From Limonium bicolor (taxonomy: Eukaryota > Streptophyta > Magnoliopsida > Caryophyllales > Plumbaginaceae): a stretch of 64,000 bases of DNA. The stretch lies in NCBI GenBank assembly GCA_023374045.1, contig CM041780.1:168760085-168824084 (forward strand). The letters run 5' to 3'. The notes beneath the pieces were generated by a model, which had not been told where the DNA came from, made no database searches, and was given only the letters and a program-made list of their open reading frames with translations. Of this stretch, positions 33,084 to 44,524 are shown one piece after another (the stretch's first letter is position 1; each line of letters begins with the position of its first letter). Position numbers and translations under genes: made by a program.

Positions 33084-34400
33084 TTTGGTTGGCGGCGTTT
33101 GCACGAGCAAACAAATCGGGGGAAATGTGAAGATGATTTTAAAAGATGGCATGGCAGATCATTCTTTCCGAAATAACTGTCACTTAGGTTTCTGAAATGG
33201 AACAGGTTTTATGAGAACCAGAATCGTGCTCGCCTGGAACCTTATCCAGGCCATTGACGGTTGGTTGGAAACTTACAAAAGTGCCAAATTGCTCTAATGG
33301 CTGTGTACAACCCACTTTTGTTGGGCTTTCAGTAAAATATTACAAAAGATGGAAACAAAAATTGATCAAACAATTTTGATCAGGTCTATTTCAACAGAGC
33401 AAAAATTGATCAGGCCCAAAGCCTTTAATTTTCTACATGATTTTGCTGAATGTTAAAAACTTTTTTGCCCCTATCCAGTTTTAATTGGGCCAGAATCTTT
33501 GCATTCGACAGTTGCAAGATTACAAAATAGTTTTAAAGCCATCATGCTCCAAATCTCCTTCGCCTCCACGCACAGGCCCATCTAAAAGCCCCAATTTTGT
33601 CGCAGCTAGCCCATTCGGAGATGTCAATAGCTAAGTAGCGTTCCGGAGCCAACTTGGCGTGCCAAGCAGCTAGCGTAGGGGAGGGATCGCACCAAATACG
33701 TGCATTATCACTGATCATGTGCGGTACAAAAGCCAAAACACCACTGGCATCTGTCCGTTTCTGGCCAAATCATATTCTATACCTGGCATGAAAAAGAAAA
33801 TCAAAATAAACATTATTTAGTATCCTTAAATAGAGATAATCGATGAGATTTAAAGCCCCCACACTCCCCTCACTAGTACTAATTATTACCGCAAAAAGAC
33901 ACCAAGGACACACACAGAATCTTTAATACTACTACTTGACTGACCACCCTCGCTTTTACTCTACCATCCATCGCAAGCTTCACAACCTCTCTTTTTTTAA
34001 AAAAAATAATAACAAGCCTCCAGCACAGAGAGCTTCATTAAAGAAAATTTATACAGTTCAAATTTGCACATACCCACCAGCTCCGACCATATGCCCGTTT
34101 TTTTTGGGCGGGTTACGAAGGGAGTAAGAACGAACGAGGGAAAATTTCCCAGCAAAGAGTGTAGACATGTAACTGTCATTTGAAATTTTAATCCTTAACG
34201 GCTACTACTTCATCATCATAATGGAAAAGCGGCAACAAACCATAACTAAACTAACTACTTCTTGAAACCCAGAAGCGCGCGCTATCTTCTATATTTTTTC
34301 CTGAACTGAACGTCTCTTTGTTTTCCCTCCAAAACCATCTGCTTCATCACTCCAAACTTCCTTTCCCACCATTAAAACTGTGCAAAGATACTAACAAAAA
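33084..34400. other. Intergenic region between the RIQ-like and ANP32-like genes
   Basis: It should hold the promoter and leader of the RIQ-like gene (minus strand, just above 33083) and the terminator region of the ANP32-like gene (below 34576). A minus-strand frame at 33542-33736 has ordinary composition but no family I recognise. No transposon ends were identified. Confidence 0.45.
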
Positions 34401-34575
34401 ACCATCCCCCAGCATCCATCAGCCCCACCGATATACTGTATTTATATGACACCTTGTAGCCTACCTACCACTTAGAATCATTCATACTGTATCTTCTTCA
34501 CGCCATCAGAGGGTATTCTTAGCAGCAAAACCACCGTGTCATTAGAACAGCAGAGACGCATCATCCCTTTCAAGA

Positions 34576-36862
34576 TCAATGGTGCTTCTTTGAGGATCGA
34601 TTGGACTCATCATCATCTTCATCATCCGCTGAAGATCCATCACCATTATCATCTCTCTTCCTCTTTGGATGAGATGACGAGGGTTCTGGTGGTGGTATCA
34701 CCTGAACCTCACCCAGATCATCCTCCTCTAGATCATCATCATCATCTTCTTCATCATCATCTTCAACATCTTCTTCCTCTTCCTCACCATCTACTTCATT
34801 TACAGCCTCCATATCACTACCGACCCCATCAACATCCACTGGCTGCCCAACTCTTTGAACCAAGTAGCCTTCGCCAAAATCCTCTTCCTGCAGAGAAATT
34901 ACATTCCATTCAGCAGAAAGATTAATAGTACCTATATTAAGATTCTTGTATCTAGCACAACACACCAGAAAATCAGAAGACACGTGCTCCAGTTATTACT
35001 GTACTACAGCACAGTATGCCAAAACAAGCTGAACATACAATCAGGGGAAGCAGTCCTTAGACAACAGTCTATATATACTCACACATACACATATCTTGCA
35101 ATTATGCTCCACCTTTGAACAGACAATGTCAGTAATATTATTATTGAAATAGAAAAACACTACAATTCCTATAAATTAGCACCCAAACAGACCTCAAGAA
35201 TCAGCCAAATGTCAGCCTGTAATGAAAACACACACTCCGCAAAACATGCATCAATAAGTCAAAAGTGGAGACATTAATAATGAATGCTATAACCACCACG
35301 TAGAATAACAGATATATACCCTACCCTGACTAAACAAAATAAAACACCACGCAAACGTGAAAAACAGGATAACACTGTTAATAGAACAGAATATCTTCAC
35401 AGCTTCACATGATAAAAACCAAGCAAATATTACAAGTGTATCATAAAGGCAACAAAAGGTAGATAAATGTTCAGAAAAAGCCAATACTCTCGCTAGCACA
35501 AATATAAAAGATTTTTAAAAAAAAACATCCTTAAACGGGTCCAAGATCAAGCAACACTACGTCTGAAACTGAAACTTTAATGGACATCAGGCGTCATCAA
35601 AAGCAAAGACTACTGTGTAAACAAAACAGAACATAAAACAGTTAACACAGACAACTTTCCTAGATGCAAACTTAAAACATGTCATCATTAAACCACCAAA
35701 TCTTTAAAAAAAACGCAATTTATACCTCATCTTCACCATCATCATCATCATCTTCTTCAAAATCACCCTCAACATCCTGTTCCTCTTCACCAGACTCCAC
35801 ATTATCATCATCATCACCATCATCCTCTCCTTGCTCATGCCCATCAATCTCACCCTCTGTGCTAGTCAACCTCCCCGTACTAGCAGGCTCAGCTAAATCC
35901 CCTTCATTATCAACACCCTCCACTTCATCCTCATCATCTTCATCATCATCTTCAGTGTCATCCTCATCCCCATCATCATCACTACTGTCTTCTACCTCAT
36001 GCACTTCAACTACTTCAACAACATCTTCATCCTCACCTTCATCTTCATCTATCTCCTCTACAGACTCATTCCCTTCATCATCATCATCCTCGCCATCTTC
36101 TTCATCATCTTCCTCTCCCACCTCATTTTCCCCAGCTCTAGAAACCCTAAACCCATTACCTTGATGAATAGTGAACCCATTCTCTCTCCCCCTTGATGTT
36201 TCAGTCTCCTCCTCATCTGCATCACTCTCTTCCTCGTCAACATCAACAATATCATCCCCACCACCACTAGCCTGCCCATTATTTAACCCATGAGGCTTTC
36301 CCTCACCATCGATCTCTCCACTCCCAGGATCATCTTCCTCATCCTCCTCCTCATCATCCTCTTCATCATCCGATTCAGGTCTCTCGTTCTCTTCAGCATC
36401 CATCTTATCCAAATATTTCAACGATTTGATCAACCCAAACACCCTAGCCCTGTAATCCTTGACTCTGGTCACGGGACACTCGTATAAATCTAGGGACACA
36501 AGCTTCAACTGAGCGAGCGGGGCTAGATCTTCTATGAACTGAATCCGGTTATTTGACAAATCAAGATCTCGCAAGGATTCTAACCCGGCCTCTACCAAGT
36601 GTTCAAGACCACCGGCGATTCGGTTATCAGAAAGGATGAGCTTTTGGAGATTTTGTAAGCGCGGGAACTGTTCCAAGGACGAAACCCCGATATTGGCGAT
36701 TGAGAGGTGGTGAAGGTTTTGGAACTTCTCTAGAACACTCGGAGGAGGTAAACGTCCATGAACACATTTAACGGCCCCGTCAAGGGTTAGGGTTCGAGCC
36801 GATGCGAAATCTGTAACGCCCTCAAGGGCTGTCTCCACCGCTCTCTCCCAGATCTCGTCCAT
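34576..36862 (-). CDS. ANP32-type acidic leucine-rich nuclear phosphoprotein (two coding exons, 482 aa)
   Basis: Exon 1 is 36862-35726 (379 codons) and exon 2 is 34887-34576 (103 codons plus TGA). Donor GTATAA and acceptor CTGCAG join in phase 0. The start MDEIWERAVETALEG was preferred over an upstream in-frame ATG at 36898 because it matches the plant family start and follows a 3' splice site in the leader. Residues ~18-150 are leucine-rich repeats (NLQKLILSDNRI, LRDLDLSNNRIQFIEDLAPL) with an LRR cap (YRARVFGLIKSLKYLDKMD). A very long Asp/Glu tail follows to the C-terminus, with KRKR at about 454-457 as a probable nuclear signal. ANP32 proteins bind histones and phosphatase regulators as nuclear chaperones; the plant role is less well known (Arabidopsis At3g50690, from memory). 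Ser- and His-rich plus-strand frames here are shadows. Confidence 0.9.
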
Positions 36863-36885
36863 CAAAAATAATATAATCAAACCAC

Positions 36886-37136
36886 CTGCAAAATACAAAT
36901 ATCATAAACAAACTGATCAACTATAGGTTGAAAAGAGAAATTTATACGGCATGAAAAAAAACGAGATGGGATTATGAACCCAGCAGTATAGGGAAACATG
37001 CAAATATAAGCTTAATTAGCCTTAAACTAGGAAGGAATTGATTACAAGAACAGTCATGACGGAACCGCTTAATATAGGAGAACTGCCAACAAATGTTATT
37101 ATAGATATTAAATGAAGATAAAATGAACGCAAATAC
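36886..37136 (-). other. 5'-UTR intron of the ANP32-like gene (251 bp)
   Basis: The minus-strand donor GTATTTGC follows ...AATCTCGAAG and the acceptor TATTTTGCAG precedes a 23-base leader ending at the ATG. This intron also explains why the upstream in-frame ATG at 36898 is not the start. Confidence 0.6.
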
Positions 37137-37216
37137 CTTCGAGATTAGCCTTATGCAACTGTGAATTAGCGGGTTCGAAGCAAACTGTGAGCGAGAAGAC
37201 AATTTCAACACTCCAC

Positions 37217-37253
37217 CTCTTTCTCTCTCTCTCTCTCTCGCTTTCTCTCTCTG
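37217..37253 (-). repeat. GA/CT microsatellite in the ANP32-like leader
   Basis: The minus strand reads a GAGAGA run interrupted by AAAGC within the predicted first, non-coding exon. GA-rich leaders are common in constitutive plant genes and bind BPC/GAGA factors (general knowledge). Confidence 0.8.
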
Positions 37254-37307
37254 TTTCACATAAACCATTAAACCCCTTCAGCGAGTGGATCCGAGAAGAG
37301 ATTAAAC

Positions 37308-37320
37308 GGGTTAGGGTTAG
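37308..37320 (-). promoter_or_regulatory. Telo-box motifs upstream of the ANP32-like gene
   Basis: The minus strand reads CTAACCCTAACCC, which contains AACCCTAA. Telo-boxes near plant transcription starts are linked to growth and translation-related genes and to TRB/Polycomb binding. The position just outside the GA-rich leader suits a core promoter element. Function here is inferred. Confidence 0.55.
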
Positions 37321-37766
37321 CGGGGCCAAGGGGGAGAAAATTTGTGTTTGTTGATGAAGACCACAGCCGTTCGATATAGAACGGCGCGGATTGCTGGCGT
37401 GGAGAAATGAGTGGTTGGTAACCAAAAAATCTAACGGTTGTGACTCTTCAAACAACAAACACACTAAAGATACGTGCCTCCCCTCGCTCTCATCCACAAG
37501 GGAGAAGTTTGGAACGATATCTAAAGTATTTTATTCACTTTTATTTTCTTTCTCCATACTTGCGTGCAGCAGGCGGAGCCTTCGTAGTCGCACCAAGTTT
37601 GACGCTGATAATTTTCTCGCACCCGCTAAGTTTCTCGTATTTACCGATACTGATACATATATTTATAAGATCTAGCTGTTTAAAAGAGATCTTTTTCATA
37701 ATGATTAATTAATTGTAATTTTTTAGAAGATATACGGAGACTGGAAAAGTATGATTCTTGTTACAA
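37321..37766. other. Spacer upstream of the ANP32-like promoter
   Basis: Distal promoter sequence without a recognised gene, running to the poly(A) end of the LINE remnant. Confidence 0.4.
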
Positions 37767-37964
37767 TTTTTTTTTTTAAGAAACAGCGTTGCATTACAAA
37801 GTTCTAAAATATTTATTGGTACATTATAATTCCAGTAAAATTCATCCAAGGATGGAAGACCTACCTTAGCTAATAAATGTGTGTCAACATTTTCTGACCT
37901 CGTCAAATACACAAATTTAACATTTTGTAAAATGGAAGTCCTAAACCCTAAACTATCCAAAATA
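37767..37964 (-). pseudogene. LINE 3' end: poly(A) tail and end of RNase H domain
   Basis: The minus strand ends in ATGCAACGCTGTTTCTT followed by 11 As (37767-37777), a typical plant L1 3' end. The frame before it (FVYLTRSENVDTHLLAKVGL) is the last part of an RVT_3/RNase H domain. It joins in frame to sequence at 40445 and above once the nested copia element is removed (FVDNDVCFI | LDSLGFRTS). Confidence 0.8.
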
Positions 37965-38203
37965 TGTTGAGAATATGATCATTATCTTCTTTAGTTTAGC
38001 TTACATTTCTGTTAGTTGTAAACTTATATTTTGTTTAATCTACTAACAGATAAAGTAGTTAGGCAGTAGGTAGTATATATATAGATATACCATACTGACA
38101 AAGTCATTAAGTTCTAAGATGTTACGGTTTATCACCAACAAGCAAGAATTCTATTGTAATCTTCAAGATCTCAATTAGAAATCAAAGTTATTTGATTCTT
38201 CGA
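37965..38203 (+). repeat. 5' LTR of the nested copia element
   Basis: Begins TGTTGAGAATATGATC and carries CTTACATTTCTGTTAGTTG. It ends near TTTGATTCTTC, before the degenerate primer-binding site at about 38205-38216. Right boundary is accurate to a few bases. Confidence 0.8.
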
Positions 38204-38295
38204 AATGATATCTGAGCTAATCTTATCCAAGCTCTTGTTTTCCTCGCCATCGTCTTCTACCTTCAGTCATATGCTTTTCTCAAACCACTCAAACT

Positions 38296-40100
38296 ATGAC
38301 AGAGAAAGATAAAGGTGTTGTAGTAGAGTCAGGAGTGAAGCCCAAAGATAAGATTGAACAGGACGATCCCTTATACCTGCACCCAAGCGAACACCTTGGG
38401 ATTGTAATCGCTCCTATCTTCATTAGGGAAGGCTTCGGTAATTGGAAGAGAAAAGTCATGGTGGCGTTGAAGGCGAAAAGTAAACACGACATTCTTGATG
38501 GGACACTGAAGGCACCTAATCTAGATGATCTAAGATATGAAGTCTTTCTTTTTAGAGTTATTCTACTTTCAAGGTTGTTCAAAGTGTAAAGGAACCAAAG
38601 ACATATCAAGCAACAGCTACAGACCCAAATTGGGTGCAAGCTATGAAACAAGAACTTCAAGCTTTGAGAGACAATCAAACTTAGAGTATTGTGGATCAAC
38701 CCAAGGGAAAACATGTAGTGGGATGTGAGTGGGTCGTTAAGATTAAGCTGACAGAAGATGAAAGCCATGAAAGACACAAGGCCCGCTTAGTAGCAAAGGG
38801 GTATACACAAAAATTTGGGAAGAAACTTTCTCCCTGGTAGTCAATATGACTACGGTCAGAACTCCTATAGCAGTTTCAGTCAAAATAAAGTGGGATTTGC
38901 ATCAACTTGACATCAATAATGCATTTTTCCATGGGGATCTTCGAGAGGAGGTTTACATGGAGATCCCGAAGGGACTAAAAGAGGTACATAAAGGTAAGGT
39001 TTGTAAGTTACATAGTATGGTTTAAAACAATCTTCCCGGAAGTGGTCGAAATACTGTCTTTATTCCTTTAATTACATGGATACATTCATTCCAAAAACAA
39101 TTACTTACTCAAGTACAATGGAAATTTCAGGACCTTTTCGAGTATATACGTGGATGAATTGATCATCACAGGGAATGACTCTACTGAAATCAGTAATTTG
39201 AAACTTGCACTAGATAACAAGTTCAAAATAAAGGATCTAGGACAGTTGAACTATTTCCTTGGTATGGAATTCCTATATACTGATAAAGGAGTTGTTTTGA
39301 ATCAAGGAAAGTAAGCCAATGACTTATTACATAAGTACTTACCTACATATGCAAAGGTTGTTGTTGTTGTTCTGCCTATAGGTATAAAACTGGAATCTAC
39401 AAAAGCATCACTCTTTGAAGATCCAGGATATTATATAAAGCTTATTGGGCGAGTGAATTTCCTCAAAACATCAGGCTGATCTCATGTTTCATGTCCAGCA
39501 TCCAAGCCAATTTCTGAAGGCTCCTACAACTGATCATCTGCAAGCAGGCCTACATCTTCTTCACTACATAAAAGGCACAGTCAGACAAGGGATTTGCTTA
39601 ACAATCATCAAACATTTGATCTTGTTGCTTTTTACGACACTGATTGGGAAAGTTGCACAATAACACGAAGGTCTGTAAGTGGGTACATCATATTGTTGGG
39701 AGGCTCCGTCATTAGTTGGAGGTCTAAGAAGTAAGAGACCATTGCTTTTCAACCGTAGAATCTGAATATAGATCAATTAGAAGGGTGACAACCAAACTGA
39801 CCTGGATGTCCATATTGCTTTCAGAACTTGGAGTAGAAGGCATTACACCAATTAATGTGAATTGTGATAACAAGGCTGCTATATTTATTGCAAGGAATTC
39901 CGTCTTTCACGAGCGACTAAGCATATTGACCTGGACTGTCATTTAGTAAGGGAAAAGATCCAAGACGGGCTGATTACATTATAGTATATTCCATGACAAC
40001 ATCAACTAGCTAACATACTGACTAAGCTGGTTACTACAAAGGTATATCAAAGCTTTCTGCACAAAACGGGTTCTCAAGACAATTAGCAATCAGGGGGAGT
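38296..40100 (+). pseudogene. Copia gag::RT-RNase H remnant with internal deletion
   Basis: The gag N-terminus (DPLYLHPSEHLGIVI, FGNWKRKVMVALKAKSKHDI) runs from 38296 to about 38545. It then switches abruptly to reverse transcriptase ([39 protein letters not shown]). YVDE replaces the catalytic YVDD near 39150. The connection domain (IKDLGQLNYFLGMEFLYTD) and RNase H ([19 protein letters not shown]) follow in changing frames with many stops. It is clearly dead. Confidence 0.85.
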
Positions 40101-40209
40101 GATCAAACGAAACTTTAGAGAACAGATCAAAGTAAGATCCAGATTGATGCAGCAACAATGCTATTAATCAAGAATCTAACAGTTTACTGCCCCTCGTCTT
40201 AAGGGGGAG

Positions 40210-40444
40210 TGTTGAGAATACGATTATTCTCTAAGTTTAGCTTACACTTTTGTTAGTTGTAAACTAATATTCTGTTTAATCTACTAACAAATAAAGTAGT
40301 TAGATAGTAGGTGGTATATACAAATATATCATACAAGCAAAGTCATTAAGTTCTAAGTTGTTACGGTTTATCAGCAACCAACAAGAACTCTGTTGTAACC
40401 TTTAAGATCTCAATAAGAAATCAAAGTTATATGATTCTTTTACA
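40210..40444 (+). repeat. 3' LTR of the nested copia element
   Basis: Starts TGTTGAGAATACG right after AAGGGGGAG and ends ...GATTCTTTTACA. AAATA follows at 40445-40449. Confidence 0.85.
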
Positions 40445-41735
40445 AAATAAAACAAACGTCATTGTCCACAAAACCAACCCTTTACATGTATTTGACATTC
40501 AATTTACAATCTGATAAGAAACAAACTTGTTGAAATCCACCATTAATCGCACATTGGACACCGTATTCCAATGCTCATGCCTCTACCTTTACCGCTGACA
40601 CGCCATAAGCACCACCCTTAAAACCACCAGCCAGAATGATGCCATCTAATCGTTGACAAACCACCCCTAAGTCGAAGCTCCCATCGGGCAAGAAACTACC
40701 ATCGACAGATACTTTTACAAAACTATCATGTAGTTGAGCCAGATCCTTCAAAGTCCCAGTCCGACTTTCTATATGTAGAAAGCACTTCGCTTGATACCAT
40801 CCCAGCCGCATATCTCGTACCCGAGCATCATTACCTGACATTTAGCAAACCATATTGTGCAAAGCAACAAAATGAGGGATGATAGATGATTTAATGAAAA
40901 ATGCATACATACATCCATAAACCAGTATGTAAACGCCAAATCCGAGTCAAGACTTGTAGGACAATCTAACCCAATCATACACCAATAGACCCGAACATCT
41001 CTACACTTAGCAAATACGTGCATTAATGTGTCAAATCCTCCACATGCACAATAAGGATCAACCTCTGCGCCACAATGTCGATTCAAAATAGCTCTACAAG
41101 GTACAACCCCATGTAAAATCCATCATGCAAAAATTTTAATACGTGGAGGAAGCCCACACTTCTACCCGAGGTTGACGCAGATGATGATTACCTACCCTTA
41201 ATGTCATAATACATTGATCAAATAGTAAACTTCCCAATTTTAGGCAATCCCAAGACCAACCATCCCTTTGGTGCCCAAAGTCCAGTAAGGGAATCTGTAA
41301 GATAGCAGCTGCATCATCACTCGTAAACCACTGGCAAATCAAGCCCTCCCGCCATGCTCCCGTGAACTAATCTATTAGCCAAAACCTTTCTTGCGTCCCT
41401 AGCAAACTGAGGCAGAGACCAAAGAAAAGCTTTCCTACCAAGTCTCCATGGAAACCATCAATTTGAAATTTTAATTGAAGTACCATCCCCAACTGAATGA
41501 TGGGCTCTTTGGGCTACATGCTCAAGAACACTCCACAAAGCACGCCAAATGAGACTTGGCCAACTACCTAATACGGCATCAAAGAGCTCGCCACCTAGAA
41601 AATATCATGCTCGAATAACCTTTGAAACTAACCGTGATGGGCATGTAATAATGCGCCAACATAGCTTGACCAACATAACCTCATTGAAGCATTATAAATC
41701 TCTAAACCCCAACCCATGTAGTTCAGGACTTTGGA
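40445..41735 (-). pseudogene. LINE (L1-type) ORF2 C-terminus: zf-RVT and RNase H, 5'-truncated
   Basis: Reading down the minus strand from about 41735: HGLGFRDL, FNEVMLVKLCWRII, LGSWPSLIWRALWSVLEH, GDGTSIKI, then ILQIPLLDFGHQRDGWSWDC and CHC-type zf-RVT words (CGAEVDPYCACGGFDTLMHVFAKC). RNase H follows (VKVSVDGSFLPDGSFDLGVV; ALEYGVQCAINGGF; FLSDCKLNV). These are the last parts of plant LINE ORF2, with frame breaks. The element stops abruptly near 41735 and lacks endonuclease and RT, as usual for 5'-truncated insertions. It continues at 37767-37964 beyond the nested copia. Confidence 0.85.
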
Positions 41736-42225
41736 AATCACCGTGTCATGTCTTCGGGATAAGGGGTGTGAGGATGTGGGAACTCACCATGGGGCAGTTC
41801 AACCATTCAAGACCACCTTTAGTCATGCTTGTGGCACACGAGTTGGTTAGGTTAGGCTGGTCGGGCCTTGGCCCAACACCGATCATGAGTGTCGCTTGTT
41901 TGGTTGCCCTGATGTTGTTCTTGACGCTTGTTATGTGTACTTGCTTCGGTGTATGTGTGTCTTTCATACCGCTGGACTTGGCTTCCAAGCGGAATTTTTG
42001 ACACTCATGACAAGAGTCAAAATTCATAATATAACTCGTTCTTTACTTTCGTTTTTATTTTAGTTATTGGCTCTTTTATGTCATCTTATCATTCTTTCTT
42101 ACATAATATCGTTTTTCATTTTCTATTTATTACAACACTTATTAAATTAATTTCTCACTATTAGTTTTCCATGTATTTTTTTGCACCTATTATAATTTAG
42201 CTTCAATCGTCAACTAATTTGTAAA
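41736..42225. other. Spacer without a recognised gene
   Basis: It includes a plus-strand open frame over 41549-42001 that begins inside the LINE remnant in antisense, so I do not call it. A short inverted repeat (TCATGAGTGTC / GACACTCATGA, about 41884 and 42000) is present. Confidence 0.4.
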
Positions 42226-42233
42226 CATTGCAT

Positions 42234-42663
42234 TAGAGGTGATTAAATGGGGGGGGGGGTTGTTGGCCTGATTTTTTATTTTTGGGCTCACCGTCCAGGC
42301 TAGGCCTGATTTTTCCTTGGCTCTGCAGTGCCGGTACCCGACCTGGTTTTTTAATTTTTTTATAAATATTTAACTAAATAATACAATTTAAAATAACATT
42401 TCAAATAATTAATAAAATTCTAAGAAAAGTATATAAAAATTAAATTAAATATACATTATATATATATATATTTAAATAATAATATATATATATAAATTTG
42501 GGTCGTGGGGATTTTTCTGGGCCAAAAGTTTTACCGAGCCCTGACCCAATTTTAAATTTGGTCCGGTTTTGTCCAAGGCTACCTGATTTTTTTCAAACCC
42601 TATTTCAGGCTTCTTCTTTTTTTGAGCCGGGTCACCAGACCGAGTTAGGTTTGATTAGCTCTA
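42234..42663. mobile_element. hAT-type MITE (430 bp) with perfect 8-bp target duplication
   Basis: The ends are TAGAGGTGATTAAA at left and TTTGATTAGCTCTA at right, inverted with three mismatches. CATTGCAT flanks both sides (42226-42233 and 42664-42671). The left sub-terminal part has a G10 run and the interior is AT-rich. No coding capacity. Confidence 0.8.
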
Positions 42664-42671
42664 CATTGCAT

Positions 42672-44100
42672 AAAGTCAAGTATATATTTGTTTAAACTTT
42701 GACTATAATCAAGATAAAATGTATTAATTTATAACTTTTATCTTATTTGTCACTTTTTATTTATTCTATATGTGCTCAACTAGTTACCAGATAGTAGAGT
42801 TGTCAATCTTGTCATGAATCCAAAATCTAACCTAAAATTGACATGCTAAAACGCGGGTTTAGATTACAATTTTCAACCCGGACATATTTTCATGTTAGGT
42901 TGCTAAAACCAATCTGATTTCAACCTGCAACCCAAATACTTTTATATATATATAACCTAAACCTAACCTGTTAAATTTCTAATTTTTGTTGTTTCTGCTT
43001 GCTCTCACCACCGCCTTCTTTTCCTCCCCAGTCCTCAGTCCATCCTCGACCAGTCGACCTCGAGCTCAACCTCCTCTCCTTCATTTTCATTAGTATGCCT
43101 ATCCTCCCCAATCCATCCCCGAGCTCGACCTTACTCCTCTCCTTCACTCTCCTTCGTGACTTCGAGCGCCGACCAGAGACAAAGAGGCAGAGAGAATCGA
43201 GTTACATCTTCACTAGTGGCCTCCACTCTCCTTCGTGACTTAAAGCACAAAGACTAGAATTTCCATCTCCTTCATCACGCCAATTCGCCTCCTCTCATCC
43301 TTAATGAGTTCTATAGTCTTCTTCTTCTTCTTCTTCTTCTTGTGACTTCCCCTTTGCATCATCAGATGGGTCAGCCAATAGATAGTCCTACTTGTGAGAT
43401 TCAAATTTGAACCAAGAGTAGGAAGAGTCGTAGACATTAAAATGACAGTGAAAGTGAATACAATAGAATGCAAACTAGCAATCGGAAAGGTTTGTAGAGT
43501 TTATGACACCATTTTCCATCATATCATATCACTTTTATATCAAGTCCATGCACGAATTCAAGAGGTTATGTACTGTACTTCATTCGAACCGGTTCAATTG
43601 CAACATTAAGGAACTACTGCTTCACTCACAGGCAATAGGTTTATCCTGTAGGCATCATAGCTCCCTGAAACATATATTTACTTTGTTTCTTCCAAAGAAA
43701 TCTAAACCCTATTTGGTTGCATAGTAAGTATAGTTGTGCACAAATAAGTACCATGGTAATCAACTTACACCGTGTTTAGAAAACCATGCTTTTTCCATAT
43801 TTGAACTAATTTTACGTTGCACCTTTGTTCTACCCTAGTATTGCACTGCAATGAACAATTTGATTAGTTTTTTCTTGTACCATCCAGCTTATTACTCAAA
43901 CGGGTTTAATTAATGTGTTGTATGTTTAATTGAAATGTTAGCCCATGATTATCATTATGAACAACCTCAATAACACCTAAAGTGTTTTTTTTACATGGAG
44001 AATAAAAAAAATTTATGTTCAAATGTTGAAGTAATAGGAGAAGAGGACGCTCTCGAGAATGAGCACTCATAAATTCAATTAAAGAGTAAGAAGAGATTAC
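42672..44100. other. Gene-free stretch, possibly hAT element sequence; CTT microsatellite at 43316-43341
   Basis: A hAT-like start word (TAGAGTTGTCAATC) occurs near 42797, and AACCTAAACCTAACCTG near 42952 resembles hAT sub-terminal words. The BED-finger fragment at 44119 may be the transposase of the same element. CTT repeats occupy 43316-43341. No host gene is recognised; the two short plus-strand frames at 43394-43724 are not supported. Confidence 0.35.
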
Positions 44101-44118
44101 AAAATTTCTTTCCTTTGT

Positions 44119-44395
44119 TTGGCAGCATTATGGGTTTATTCCTTTTAATGAGAATGTCACATATGAAAGAGCTAAGTGTAAGACTTGTGGAACCTATTAT
44201 AATGCTGAAACCAAGAATATGACTGGATATATGAATTGTCACCGTAAGGTATGCAATAGGTGATGTACAAGAGATGTAGGGCAAATGCTTATTTCATCTT
44301 TCAAATCGATGTCCACACCGGGATCAGATTTTGAGGAAGACAATTTGATCAACTTCTTGGAAAAAAATGTCTTTAAAGGAAACCTAAGAAGATAA
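44119..44395 (+). pseudogene. BED zinc-finger fragment of a hAT transposase
   Basis: One frame reads HYGFIPFNENVTYERAKCKT, then CGTYYNAETKNMTGYMNCHR and KVCNR. The CxxC...H...C spacing is that of a BED finger, and GQMLISS resembles the linker after BED in RICESLEEPER-like proteins. It ends where the LINE begins, so the LINE may have landed in or beside the transposase. Confidence 0.6.
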
Positions 44396-44524
44396 AGGCA
44401 CCTCTTGTTCTACTTGTTCTATTTCTGCCTATTTGTGTTGATGTCTGCTGATTTGTGTGTTTCATATCTGCCTATTTTATTTCAGCCTATTTGTGTTGAT
44501 GTCTGCTGATTTATGGATGAAAAG

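Larger units (their letters stand above)
37965..40444 (+). mobile_element. Deletion-derivative copia element nested in a LINE
   Basis: Two ~235-bp LTRs, both beginning TGTTGAGAATA, lie at 37965-~38203 and 40210-40444. AAATA flanks both ends as the target duplication. A degenerate primer-binding site (TGATATCTGAGC) follows the first LTR, and AAGGGGGAG precedes the second. Only 2.5 kb remain: gag is fused almost directly to RT, with protease and integrase gone. LTR divergence is moderate, so it is older than the copia element at 10.8-15.9 kb. Confidence 0.88.

Noticed and set aside
32815..33195. Plus-strand frame of 126 codons
   Set aside because: It lies antisense to the RIQ-like gene and shows no recognisable domain.
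33542..33736. Minus-strand frame of 64 codons upstream of the RIQ-like gene
   Set aside because: Natural-looking composition but no family, no splice support and short; left as intergenic.
34536..34925. His-rich plus-strand open frame
   Set aside because: It is the antisense of ANP32-like exon 2; the minus-strand exon has splice signals and family similarity.
35679..36164. Ser-rich plus-strand open frame of 161 codons
   Set aside because: It is the antisense of the GAT/GAA-rich ANP32-like tail.
41549..42001. Plus-strand frame of 150 codons
   Set aside because: Its first half is the antisense of the LINE remnant; the rest has no similarity.
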